The notes below the pieces were generated by a model that was given only the letters and a program-made list of their open reading frames with translations, searched no databases and had not been told where the DNA came from. A stretch of 64,000 bases of DNA from Piper betle (lineage: Eukaryota; Streptophyta; Magnoliopsida; Piperales; Piperaceae): positions 1 through 64,000 of the forward strand of contig JAURVB010013808.1 of the NCBI GenBank assembly GCA_033002965.1. Reading direction: 5' to 3'. Positions 27,410 to 38,000 of this stretch are shown here, in pieces (position 1 is the first letter of the stretch; each line of letters begins with the position of its first letter). Position numbers and translations under genes: made by a program.

Positions 27410-28812
27410 CTCCACGATTGGCCAGGGATACAGACGGATTAGTCAGATTGAGAGGCCGACTATTCGTGCCTAATGTCCCAGAGTATCCCGGACTTCGAAG
27501 TACTATTCTTCATGAAGCTCACACGTCGAGATGCTCAGTACACCCAGGTGGAGTGAAGATGTACCACGATGTCCGACGAACCTATTGGTGGCCAGGAATG
27601 AAGAGAGAAGTATACGATACAGTGGCTAGATGTTTGGTATGCCAGCAAGTGAAAGCCGAGCACGTACGTCCAGGTGGAATGCTACAACCTTTGGAAACCC
27701 CAGAGTGGAAGTGGGAGAGTATAGCTTACGACTTTGTAGTTGGTTTACCTAAGACCCGCCAACAGAAGGATGCGATATGGGTCATAGTGGATCGACTTAC
27801 AAAGAGCGTACACTTCATACCGATCAGGATGGATTACCCACTGACCACATTGGCTACGCTATACAGAGATCAGATAGTCAGGTTACACGGCGTACCACGG
27901 GAGATCATATCAGACAGGGATCCGAGGTTCACATCGCGATTTTGGAAGGCTTTTCAGGCAGCTATGGGTACAGAATCGAGATTCAGCACAGCTTTCCATC
28001 CTCAAACAGATGGACAGACGGAAAGAACCATACAGACCCTGGAAGACTTGCTTCGCGCATGTATCCTAGATTTCGGAGGGAGTTGGGAAGAACACCTACC
28101 TTTGGTGGAATTCTCCTACAACAACAGCTATCAGGCCACGATTGGAATGGCACCGTTCGAAGCACTGTACGGCAGACCATGCAAATCCCCAGTGTGTTGG
28201 GTGCAGGGCAGCGAACCAGTGGTAGTTGGGCCAGAAATGATCCAGCAGACACAAGAGGTGGTAATGAGGATTAGAAGAAGAATGAGGTCAGCTCAAGATA
28301 GACAGAAGAGTTACGCAGACCAGCGCAGACGTGAGGTTCATTTCGCGTTAGGAGATCACGTTCTCCTGAAGGTCTCTCCGACTAAGGGAAACACGAGATT
28401 CGGGACGCGAGGGAAACTCAGTCCGCGCTATATCGGACCCTTTGACGTGATTGAGCGCATTGGACCAGTGGCATATAGGCTAGCATTGCCTCCTCACCTA
28501 TCAGCGGTGCATGACGTCTTCCACGTGTCAATGTTGAAGAAGTACCACCCTGACAACTCTCATGTCATCAACTTCAAAGAGGTAGAGCTGCAACCAGACC
28601 TGACGTACCCAGAGGAAGCAGTCCAAATCGTGGACCGAAGAGTGAAGATTCTCCGAAGAAAAGAAGTTCCCTTAGTACGAGTGCAATGGACCCGACGAGG
28701 AGTTGAAGAAGCTACGTGGGAACGAGAAGACGAGATGAGGAAGCGATACCCGGAGTTGTTCGAGCAACCAGCTTCACGACCAGGCACTACGCCAACACGT
28801 ACATTTAGATGA
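27112..28812 (+). CDS. LTR-integrase-chromodomain fusion ORF (566 aa)
   Basis: An open frame whose first roughly 100 residues come from LTR DNA (start at 27112; proline- and arginine-rich from residue 60) and whose remainder is retroviral-type integrase. Visible parts: HHCC zinc-binding domain (HEAH at about residue 131, CLVC at about 175); catalytic core with D207 (AYDF), D268 (ISDRDPRF) and E304 (QTE), giving exact D-35-E spacing; GPY/F-type module (KLSPRYIGPFDVIERIGPVA, about residues 439-458); and a C-terminal chromodomain (about 500-555: VQIVDRRVKILRRKE, VRVQWTRRG, EEATWE). The true element would encode gag, protease, reverse transcriptase and RNase H before this, all deleted. The integrase keeps every key residue. 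Whether the fused frame is transcribed or translated is unknown. A native start is unlikely, so the Met is formal. Confidence 0.85.
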   Translation: MLLCLFYFIEFFHIFLDFFRIYYELVIILTRVGIESILIYENAIAHTSSSSRPFFFPKPYPPPPPLVVAPPPPLPTPGCRRSTPPRPAVSPRPTPATVAPPRLARDTDGLVRLRGRLFVPNVPEYPGLRSTILHEAHTSRCSVHPGGVKMYHDVRRTYWWPGMKREVYDTVARCLVCQQVKAEHVRPGGMLQPLETPEWKWESIAYDFVVGLPKTRQQKDAIWVIVDRLTKSVHFIPIRMDYPLTTLATLYRDQIVRLHGVPREIISDRDPRFTSRFWKAFQAAMGTESRFSTAFHPQTDGQTERTIQTLEDLLRACILDFGGSWEEHLPLVEFSYNNSYQATIGMAPFEALYGRPCKSPVCWVQGSEPVVVGPEMIQQTQEVVMRIRRRMRSAQDRQKSYADQRRREVHFALGDHVLLKVSPTKGNTRFGTRGKLSPRYIGPFDVIERIGPVAYRLALPPHLSAVHDVFHVSMLKKYHPDNSHVINFKEVELQPDLTYPEEAVQIVDRRVKILRRKEVPLVRVQWTRRGVEEATWEREDEMRKRYPELFEQPASRPGTTPTRTFR

Positions 28813-28876
28813 GGAACATGATGGAAACTTCCTTGGTTAAAATTTCGAGGACGAAATTTTTCTAAGGAGGGAAGGT

Positions 28877-31737
28877 TGTAAAACCCGTGACTCGAGTCAG
28901 AGTTTTACGGGAGTGAACCAGTCGGTTCGAGTCGAGTCAGCTTCATGGACCGCGAGCTGGGTTGAGGCCAGCTGTGAGTTATGAGCAATGAGGGTCATGT
29001 ATGCTCAAGTGTATGATGATAACGCCTGAAAGATGATGAAAAAAATGGGTTATCAAGTATATGGAGGTATGCAGTATTGATTGTTATTTTTATTTGATCG
29101 AAGAATAGTTTTAGGCCGAATAACGAATTAGGACGCGTTTGACGATATTCGGGTGGGTTATTAGTTATAGAGCATGTCATTTGGATGTTATTGTGTTTGT
29201 TTTATTTTATAGAATTTTTCCATATTTTTCTAGATTTTTTTAGAATTTATTACGAACTAGTTATTATTTTGACTCGAGTAGGAATCGAGTCAATACTTAT
29301 TTACGAAAATGCCATCGCACACACTTCTTCTTCCTCCCGACCCTTTTTTTCCAAAACCCTATCCACCGCCGCCGCCCCTTGTGGTCGCCGCCGCCGCCGC
29401 TGCCGACGCCGGGCTGCCGCCGATCGACGCCGCCCCGCCCCGCCGTGAGTCGCCGTGCCGCCCGACCAACTCCGGCCACCGTCGCGCCGCCACGACGCCG
29501 GAATCGCCCCGCGAAGCCGCTTCGGCCGTCGCCACTCCGGGCCTGATTTCGCCGCCGTCCGGGCCGCTCCGCCGCCGCTGTGACGCCGACGACCACCCCC
29601 TCGCCGTCGCCGACATTTCCCCCACCACCCCGACCGCCGTCGAGGCCGGCCGGAGCCCCGATTGGAGAACGCCGCCGCCGCCGCCCGTTTTCAACGTCGC
29701 CGCCGACGGCCATCGCGGCCTCGGTTGCTCTGTTTGACACCGCCATCGGACCAAGCTCGTCGAGCTGGTGCCGATAGACCCCTTGATTGCCCCGTCCCGA
29801 ATCGTCGCCGGAAAACCGTCGGAATCCGCCGGAAAACCGCCGATACTCGCCGGAAAACCGCCGGAACCGCCGGAAAATTGGATTCGAGGGAAGTTCGCCG
29901 GATCATCCGCCGAACGCACCCGGTCCAATCTGATCGGACTTCGGACGCCGCTAGGTGCCGAATTCGAGTTTCGAGCCGCGAAACGGAAACCCTAGCCGTC
30001 GCCGATTTTCGACGACGCGAGGTATAATTTATTTTAACTTAATTATTTGAAAGTATTGATTATTAGAATTTGCATGTTATGATTGATGAATTGTGCATTG
30101 TAATTACTTATATAAATGTGGATTTAATTTAGAATAAAATATGAAATTTGTGGAATTGTGTGGTGTTAAAAATAGAAGTTATGAAACTAATTAGGGTTAT
30201 TAAGTAATAATCATGATCTAATGTAAACTAACCTAAGTAGACTTGTTAGAATTGATATAGGTTGATGTGTGACGGTTGATGTGTGATTGTGTTGATTGTG
30301 CGTGCATGCTATAGGATGTGTGATTCATCATGCGGGCGTTAGTTTTTAGCTTGATTGTGTAGGTACGGTGTAGGAGCTCGCCGCCTAGGCGCGTGGACCC
30401 GTTTGGAGCTTCTACCAGGTCCGTTTAGGACTCGTTCTCTGTTTTACACTACTCTATTGTTTATTTGATTTATCATGTGCAGGACGAGTTAAGTGGCGTT
30501 TTATCGGATCCCACTTAACTCGGGCCATTTAGCCAACAGTTCTTTTTCGGATTAATAACCCTCGAGGATGAGATCCCTCGAGTTTGTTTTCGAACTTCAG
30601 ATCCAGCTCACGATGCCTTCGGGCCTATTGTATAAATCCCAACCCAGGCCTATATATATATAGTTTTCGTGTTTTCGGTGAGAGATGGAATGAGGGTTAC
30701 TTGCGGCCACGTCTTCAGATAGGGCGTGTGCCCGGAAGAGCGGGCTCTGGAGCTGGGGAGAACCCACTTCGTTCCCGAAGGATCCGGACAACTCCACCTT
30801 TGAGTTCCTCAAACCCGGAGAAGTGTGGAGGTTTACGGGTACTGCATTGCAGCGCATGTCTAGACTTGTGGTTCAAAGGGTACTGAAGGCGACTGCCTGA
30901 GAGTGCTCGGCCTTTGTGCTCAAGGCCAGGAGTAATATGGAAGGTGCAGAGGGCGGTAAGGAATGAAATTTGATGCGAGAAGCAATAGAGAAATGGCCAA
31001 GGTATGAGGATGAGAAAGATAGGGGACGCTGTCGACCCGAGGGCGACGGCCCGACGGCGACGGCTCCCGTATGTGCCCTGATGAGAGTTCTTGAGGAAGT
31101 ATATGGTTTTGATTCAACAGGAGAGTTTGCTCTCCTGTGCCAGATTGATATTAGTTATTTTCCGGGCCGGTAACACTCGTTACTGACGGTTTTTCTATAT
31201 ATATGTAGGTGAGGAATGCGAGCGATGAAAGCTGTCGGGACTGCGGAGGAGCAGCACGGAACCGCGCACACATGTACCTGCCGCGTGTAATGTATAATGA
31301 TGGTTGTTTAATGCTGTGTGGATGATTATTACCATGTTTTTGTCTTGATGAATTACTTGTTATGAAACGAACTGATGAATATGAATGAGTAGGGAGCCTT
31401 GGAGTTCAGACTCGGCTCGGGTAAAAATGAATGAGATAATGATTTAATGTCATGGTAGATTATTATGTGTTATCGTATTTTCATAAAATATTATATATTT
31501 TCTTTTGGTTTCTCATTTATTATTTTGTCTTGTTTTTGCTTGTACATCACAGCATGCATGTAGGACCGCGTTAGAACCCAATCATTCTCATTTATGCATT
31601 TCATATTTGCATCTTCATCTTGAGACGCCGAGAGTAGATCCTGGTCGGCTTAACCGAATCTAGTAGATTAACGAACGGTTCGGTCGCCGGTGACATTTCC
31701 GGGTCGGTTCACGGGTGAGCCGAAACGGGGTGTTACA
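28877..31737 (+). repeat. Family C right LTR, complete
   Basis: A 2861-bp LTR. Features in order: AT-rich start, CGCCGCCG-rich block (29340-29720), AAACCCTAG segment, GAGCTCGCCGCC segment (about 30375), a 12-bp perfect hairpin (30485-30496 with 30511-30522), a TATA-like TTGTATAAATCCC near 30628, a short frame encoding DPDNSTFEFLKPGEVWRFTG (about 30780-30897) and the terminus GGGTGTTACA. Confidence 0.9.
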
Positions 31738-31759
31738 AAAATTCCTAAGCAAGGGAGAT

Positions 31760-33224
31760 TGTAAAACTCCATAAGTTATTTTATTTAGTGTTTTGTAAAT
31801 CTTATAACAAACAATAAATAATATTTAATTTAATTAATTCTTGAGAATTAATATCATAAATTATTAATTATAACCTTCAAGTATTAGTCCAATGGTTTTA
31901 AATACATTTTGTTTATTAAAATTTTGGGATTGGGACCCATTCACATTAATTAAATAATCATTTTTTTTGACTTTTCGTTATGATACAAATGATATAATTT
32001 CGTTTCTTTGGAATTTAATGTAGTGACTTCTTGAATTTTACACATATTAATAAAGTTTAATATAATTACTTCTTGAATTCCACACATATTAACAAAGTTG
32101 AATATAACGACTTCTTAAATTCCACACATATTCTTCTATATAAAAGGGAATTCTATTGATGTTAAATGAAACATCGTCTAGATAGTTTGTGAGTATATTT
32201 GGCTCAAAAAGGGAAGGCTTTAGAAAAGTTTCATTCATATTAGGATCATGTGTCATAGTTGCGAGTGCCTCATCAAAATTCCAGGTTCGTATAATTACTC
32301 GAAATGTTATATTTTCCTATTTTGGAATCTTGTTCGGCCTAAGCTCACATTCGACTACCATGCGCTGAGTGCAACCGGGGTAAGAGAATTAGCTCAGTCT
32401 GACACGGGGCAACACCCTTAAAAATTACTATGTAGGAGTCTTGGTTGGACTGAGCCCACATTTAACCACCATGCGACGAGCACAATCGGGGTCAAAGAAT
32501 TGACTCAGTTCGACATGGGGTAGCACCCTTAAAAAATTATAAAGTGGGAGTCTTGGTTGGCTTCAGCCCACATTCGACCACCATGCACCGAGCGCAACCG
32601 GGGTCAAAGAATTAACTCAGTCTGATATAGGGCAGCACCCTTAAAATTCTTTGGTAGATTAAATACATGCCCCATGCCGAAAGGGGTGACAGGGCACAGT
32701 TGCTGAAGACAACTCATTATGCACTTCTGATACTGAGAGGGTCAGTTAATAGCAAACATCAGTGACTATAGGTCGACAACCACGTAGCATTTGTGCGTAT
32801 GCATGGGATTGTAACTGGATGGGCGGCCACCCTCACAGCATAATAAGAGCTCGGCGTAGGCTCATAATCATTTAAAGATTCAAATTCAGATGTTGTGGAA
32901 TATATTTACGTGTTTCTTCTAATTATATAACTTAGTGTTTTTATCACTAATGCGGAATTGTCTCCGCAGATATGAGCATGGAAAGGATATGTAGAGTCAG
33001 GACACCTGGAGGACTCTATTATTGGACTATTCATTTTTCTAGAATCTTTGCATGACAGTGGGATTTTGGTTCTGTTCATGGGGCTTAGATTATTCCGAGC
33101 ATTTATTATATTATATTTTATGTCATGGTTTTTAAAATTTTGACAATTAATAGAAAAATTAATTTATGAGATTAGTTTCATATAGTAACACTGGCTCATT
33201 GCTCGGAATGGGTGGGTCGTTATA
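31760..33224 (+). repeat. Family D LTR6, right end of array
   Basis: A 1465-bp LTR. TATATAAA is at 32137-32144. Three internal 111-bp units (around 32330, 32440 and 32550) explain its extra length over the two-unit LTRs. It ends TCGTTATA, directly followed by the TSD GGACA. Confidence 0.85.
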
Positions 33225-33229
33225 GGACA

Positions 33230-33777
33230 ACTATTTGTTAGTAAGAAAAGAGTTGATTAAATGGAAGAAAATGGAAATTATAGGCACTCTTTTTGTTATC
33301 TATAAAAAATAAAAAACTTATCATTGGAAGAAAACATTAAAAGAGGAATGAATAGAAAAACAAATAGTTATTACTCTAATGAGCTTAATGATCACTTGAG
33401 GAAAATTTAGTGCTAGTGAAGCCTTCGCTTGTTTTTCGGTTGTTTTTGAGCTTTAGCCTATGCCCATTATAGCCTAATAAATCCTAATAATATTGGCTAC
33501 TTTATAATTTAAATGAGTGGAGAGAAGACTTATGATGGAACATATGATGCTTTGATTATGAGTGAATTTAGCAAGATATTAAGCTCTTATAAGGAGAGCT
33601 TATGACGAGCTTGCGAGGGTCAACAATCTTTTTGGTAATTTGATTTATGGTTTTACAATGCAATTAAATTTTACTCTTGAGTTCCTTAATTGTTAAAGCT
33701 ATTCTTAGAGTATGATCAATTAATTTCTGTGTGGACAATGTTTTACTATGGACTAGAAAAGTTTAAGTTTGGGGGCT
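33230..33777 (+). mobile_element. 3' internal remnant of another Ty3-like element
   Basis: No coding sequence. It ends with the purine-rich tract GAAAAGTTTAAGTTTGGGGG (about 33757-33775), which matches the tract before the family B LTRs (GCAAAAGTTTAAGTTTGAGG at 44718-44737). This fits the 3' end of an Athila/Tat-type internal domain. Confidence 0.5.
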
Positions 33778-35094
33778 TGACATCTCTTAAATAGAGTTAT
33801 TATTTCATAACTATTCATGCACAATCTTCCTACCCTAGCGTCATTTTCTATATTGATTATTCTAAGAAAAAGAATTTCCAATAATATGAACAAAGTCATA
33901 ATTATTAGCTTATTTGAGTAAATATTGTCTTTTACAAGAAGTGTAAAATCTGGATCATGAACAAGTTCGTGAATCATATTCATGTGCACCCACTATGAAA
34001 GGGGAAGAAGGCTCACAAGTGGATGATGACAACATTTGCATGAAACCCTACACTTTTTGATTTATTCTGTACTCATTATGATGTTTTCTGCAAAGACATA
34101 TCTGCCCAAACACACATGCAAGTGGCAATCAACACTACCCACACTAAATCTAGTATGGACCATTTATGCAAACGGCCAAATGTGGAACATTTCTGCATGT
34201 GTTAGGTCTACCACTCTGAACTTGCTCCCCACAAATGAACTATTCTACCTAACTTGGCAAGGCCACAACTTTGAGCCATGGTTGAGCACTTTGCTACACA
34301 AGTTAGAATCAGTCCACACTTTTATGCAATCATCACTTGGATACTAGTCCACATACTTTTACAGTGAGGAAGCTTTATGTAATATGCCAGGAAGTTGCTA
34401 GGAAATTGCTAAGAAGCTACCTCCTCCGAATCTGTTATAAATATACATCTTCATCCACTTGAAAAGGAGCTCCCTTTTTCACCCACATCTTCTTCTTCTA
34501 GACTTTGGACTCTTGAGTTCTTCAATGTTCTGATTTATAGGAGAGACAAGCTCAAAGAGTTTTGGAATAAGAGGCCGTGAAATTAAGTTAGAAGGAAGCA
34601 AGCACAGTTGGAGAGAAGATCCGTGTCAGGGCATCAACAAACCAGATTTGGATTATGTCTTTCTTCTTCTCGTGTTATTTTCTTGTTGTACTTAAAGATG
34701 TTTTGTAAATCTTTCGTGGGGTAATTTTGTGTTGATCTAGGATGAACAATGGATCATATTTAATATGTGATTTATCTTTGTTACTCTTTATCTTTTTATA
34801 ATTGCTTGTGAGTTGATTACTTCATACACACTCTTAATACTTGAAGAGAGTAGATAACTTTTATATGATTAAGAGATTTAGTCTAGATATAGGAATAGGT
34901 GGATCAATGATGTCAATGGAAGAAGTAGTTTATGGTTTTAACTCTAGGAATGCATTAGAATCGTAAATATCAACATAAGGGAGTTAAGCGTAATGCACCA
35001 AACTAGTTTTGTTTGCATAGAAATGTTAAATGATGCTAGGGTGGTAGATTTTAATAAGACGCAAAAGCTCCTTACAATTAAACTAGATTCATTG
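33778..35094 (+). repeat. Probable LTR of the element ending at 33777, cut by element A
   Basis: Begins TGACATCTC directly after the purine tract. A promoter-like TTATAAATATA sits at 34436-34446, followed by an LTR-like pyrimidine-rich leader. Element A begins at 35095, so the 3' end is not seen. The open frame at 34036-34347 lies across the promoter region and is not supported as a gene. Confidence 0.45.
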
Positions 35095-38000
35095 TGTAAC
35101 ACCCCTATTTCGGTTCACATAAGAACTGAATCAGAAATGTTATGATCGAGTTGAGTTATGTTTAAAGTTGTTGGTCGGTAAAACTCGATCGATAAAATAG
35201 ATCGAAATAACCTTCTTGGTGTCATGAGAATCGAAGACATTGTTAAATACATGTCAAAACACATCGAATATAAGTAAAGTAAGAAAGTAAATAATTACGA
35301 TGAGTTCAAGTGTGTGTAACGTTTATCTATCTTTCCACCAAAGTCGACTTAGGATTTATAAGGCCTACATATATTATATGAAAATCATTAGTAACGAGTA
35401 TTACAGGTCCAAAAAATTACAAGTACAAATTGGCAAATGAGTATTCCATTACCCACAAAACTTATGAAACTTCATAATTGCCTTACACTGGGCTGTAAGT
35501 AAACATACTTAAACAAGTGTTCACGTGCATACACAGCTAATATTCATATTCATACGTACAACGCATATGCCCTCACATCCTCCATATTACACCTGCCATG
35601 ATACTTGAGTGACAAAAGGAACGGTTAAGTTAGTGCCACAAATTCTTGAAATGTGTTGCATTATACAAGTACCCTCATACACCACACTACCTCAAGGTTT
35701 GAAGGAGTACTAGTGCGGTCCATACATATCTCCATACTGTTCACTCTCTTATTCGTGAAATCCGTAAAAATACACGTACTTATAAAATAAGTTTAGGAAA
35801 GAGGCTTGTATCTTATATTTCTAGAGCTTTAGTTCGAAAACTAACAAGTGATATCATTCTTGTAGTTTTATTAAACATGTGTAAAAAATAAAGATTAATG
35901 GCCAGACATTAGAGAGATCCAATAAACTGTCGCTGAGTTTGTCCCATGTCAAAAATATGGTTAAAATCGGCATGCAGGGAGTTAAGCAGAGATCAAGGAA
36001 AAGGGAGAATCTTACGGACTTGTGGTCCAAGCACCAAGGGCATCGACACATCTACGGCGAGCTCGGACTTCGTAACCTACATCGAAACACACTCCTAAGT
36101 GAAATACAGATATCTCTATATGATGCATGGTTGTGTTGTGTGTTCATATTATCAATACATCTTAAAAAAGAAAACAATGCTAACAAACCAATAACTAAAC
36201 AAGTGGCATGTAAATCGAGAAGTAATAATAATAAATAATAAACAAATAAATATACATGAAAATACACTCATAGATAATTAGATAATAATAAATACATGAA
36301 AATAAATAATACTCTAATAATAAAATAATAATATAATTATACTATATAAATATACGGGTAAACACAAGTAAATATCAACATATATTCGTGGTAGTAAACA
36401 TATAAATCAATAAATATATAATAATTCAATAAATAAATAAATAGTCAATACTCATTAATCATGAATATTAATAATATCATAGTTATACAATAAAAGAATA
36501 CATAATTAAACACAAATAAACAATAACATATATGCAAAAAACAAAGAGATAAATAATATATATATTTATATAATTTAGTAAACATAAATAAAACTAATAT
36601 TAATAAGTAATTATATCATTAACAATAATAAATAATCATATAAACATGAATTATAATCAATAAATACACAAATAATAAGAAATGATAATAAATAAATAAA
36701 TAAATAATAAAGAAAAATAATCATAACAACAAAACATGCTAAATCATGTAAATATGCATCTACACTAATATAAGGGTTCTTAAATTACCAGAAATGGTGC
36801 AAAAACGAACGAAAACTGTTCGAAAATAACTAAACTGGGTCAATTGAGTTGAACCGAACCGAGTTGGGCGGAGTCTACTTGGTTTTGGCTAAATAATTGC
36901 TGGGCTGGGTTAATTGGGCTGGTTTTGATTGGTGGACATGGACACGGTCTTAGACTAGAGGACTCGACCATGATGAGGCAGACGTGAAGACGGGTAGCTA
37001 GACTCGACGCAGGCAAACAGGTTGCCGCCAGTCAGGATTGATGGAGGCGAGGACGTGGAACGTGATGGAAGTGGTGATTGGTAAAGTGCAGCCGTTGGCT
37101 GGCCAGACAATGGTCTAGAAGTGGCAGTATCGTTGCTGGGTGCGGCGACATTGTCGTGGGTGATCGTGGTCATAGTGATGGTCATGGGTGGTTTCAAAAG
37201 ATTGGTCGTCGAGTGAGAAAACTATCTGGGCCGACAGTCGGCAGTGTATGGTTGGTGGCTGGCCGGGAAATGGCTGGAAAGGATTGAAAACACTGCAGGG
37301 CAAGTGCAACCCACTGGCGGTGATCTCGGCCGCAATGGAGGCCAATGTCTGTCTCAAATGAAAGATCTTAGCATGGGAAGGTTTTGGGTTAGTCGGCTTC
37401 ACTGGAGGACAGTTGCCAGTGCCAAAAAATAGCCCGAATGTGTCGCAGCAATGGTGGAAATCAATTAATAAAACTTCGTCGCCAGTGGTGACTGCAGCGG
37501 CACCAATGGCGATGGTTGGTATGGACTAATAGCCAGCCGTGATGTGGTCACAGTCGTACATATACGGTGGCCGGAGGAGGGCTGGGGTCTCATTGGCGGT
37601 GAGCCAAAGTGGTCGTGGCACTATGGTGAAAATACTCAAAATTATGGGAAATCTCTAGAATTAAAGCTAAGGCTGAGTGTACAGCTCAGATCTTACTACG
37701 TGGCACGATCTGGATGTCCAACAACTCGTGGGTATGTACAATATACATATGGACGGAAAGCTCGGATCGAGACTATCCAAAGTCAAAATTGACTCGAGTT
37801 CTAAAAGTGACTCTATAGGTAGGAATTGAGGTAAGAAGGCTAAATTGACCTCAAATCCTAAACTTAATTGGGTAAAAAGAAATATGTTATGTTAAGTGTT
37901 TAAAGTATATAATATTTATCCATGTTTTTAATGTGATTTTGTACATCCCGGTGATAAATATTATTAATTAGGTGATACTTTACTTTACTTTTTTAGTTAA

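Larger units (their letters stand above)
26804..31737 (+). mobile_element. Young family C chromovirus element, internally deleted
   Basis: Flanked by the 5-bp TSD AAAAT (26799-26803 and 31738-31742) inside the family D array. The right LTR is complete (28877-31737, 2861 bp, TGTAAAACCC to GTGTTACA). The left LTR is only its first roughly 605 bp and joins directly to integrase sequence near 27409. The rest of the left LTR, primer site, gag, protease, reverse transcriptase and RNase H are missing. The two LTR 5' parts differ only by a few small indels and base changes, so insertion was recent and the deletion later or concurrent. A purine tract (TAAGGAGGGAAGG) lies directly before the right LTR. 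The integrase with C-terminal chromodomain places it among the Ty3/gypsy chromoviruses, probably Tekay/Del type. Confidence 0.92.
19436..33224 (+). mobile_element. Family D tandem LTR array: six LTRs, five internal domains
   Basis: A 13.8-kb structure whose outer ends are both LTR ends, flanked by the same pentamer GGACA (19431-19435 and 33225-33229). Inside, LTRs starting TG(T/C)AAAAC and ending TCGTTACA alternate with internal domains of about 360-412 bp. Each complete internal domain starts with a tRNA-Met-type primer site (TGGTATNAGAGC) and ends with a purine-rich tract (GAGGACGAAAATTCCTAAG..GGGAGAT). There is no gag or pol, so it is non-autonomous (TRIM-like internal size, larger LTR). 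The purine tract resembles that of the family C chromovirus at 28844-28876, a possible helper type. LTR2 and LTR3 carry deletions and a complete family C element interrupts the fifth internal domain. LTRs 1, 4, 5 and 6 each keep a TATATAAA box. Confidence 0.9.

Noticed and set aside
30780..30897. Calling the short LTR frame (DPDNSTFEF...) a gene
   Set aside because: It lacks a consistent start codon, its C-terminus differs among copies, and the homologous block in family A LTRs is not open. It is reported as an observation only.
19436..33224. CRISPR-like or satellite reading of the repeated units
   Set aside because: The repeated units are LTRs and internal domains with primer site, purine tract and TSD; this is a eukaryotic retroelement.
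33753..33989. Minus-strand frame near 33.8-34.0 kb as a gene
   Set aside because: It crosses the purine tract and LTR start of a retroelement and shows no domain.
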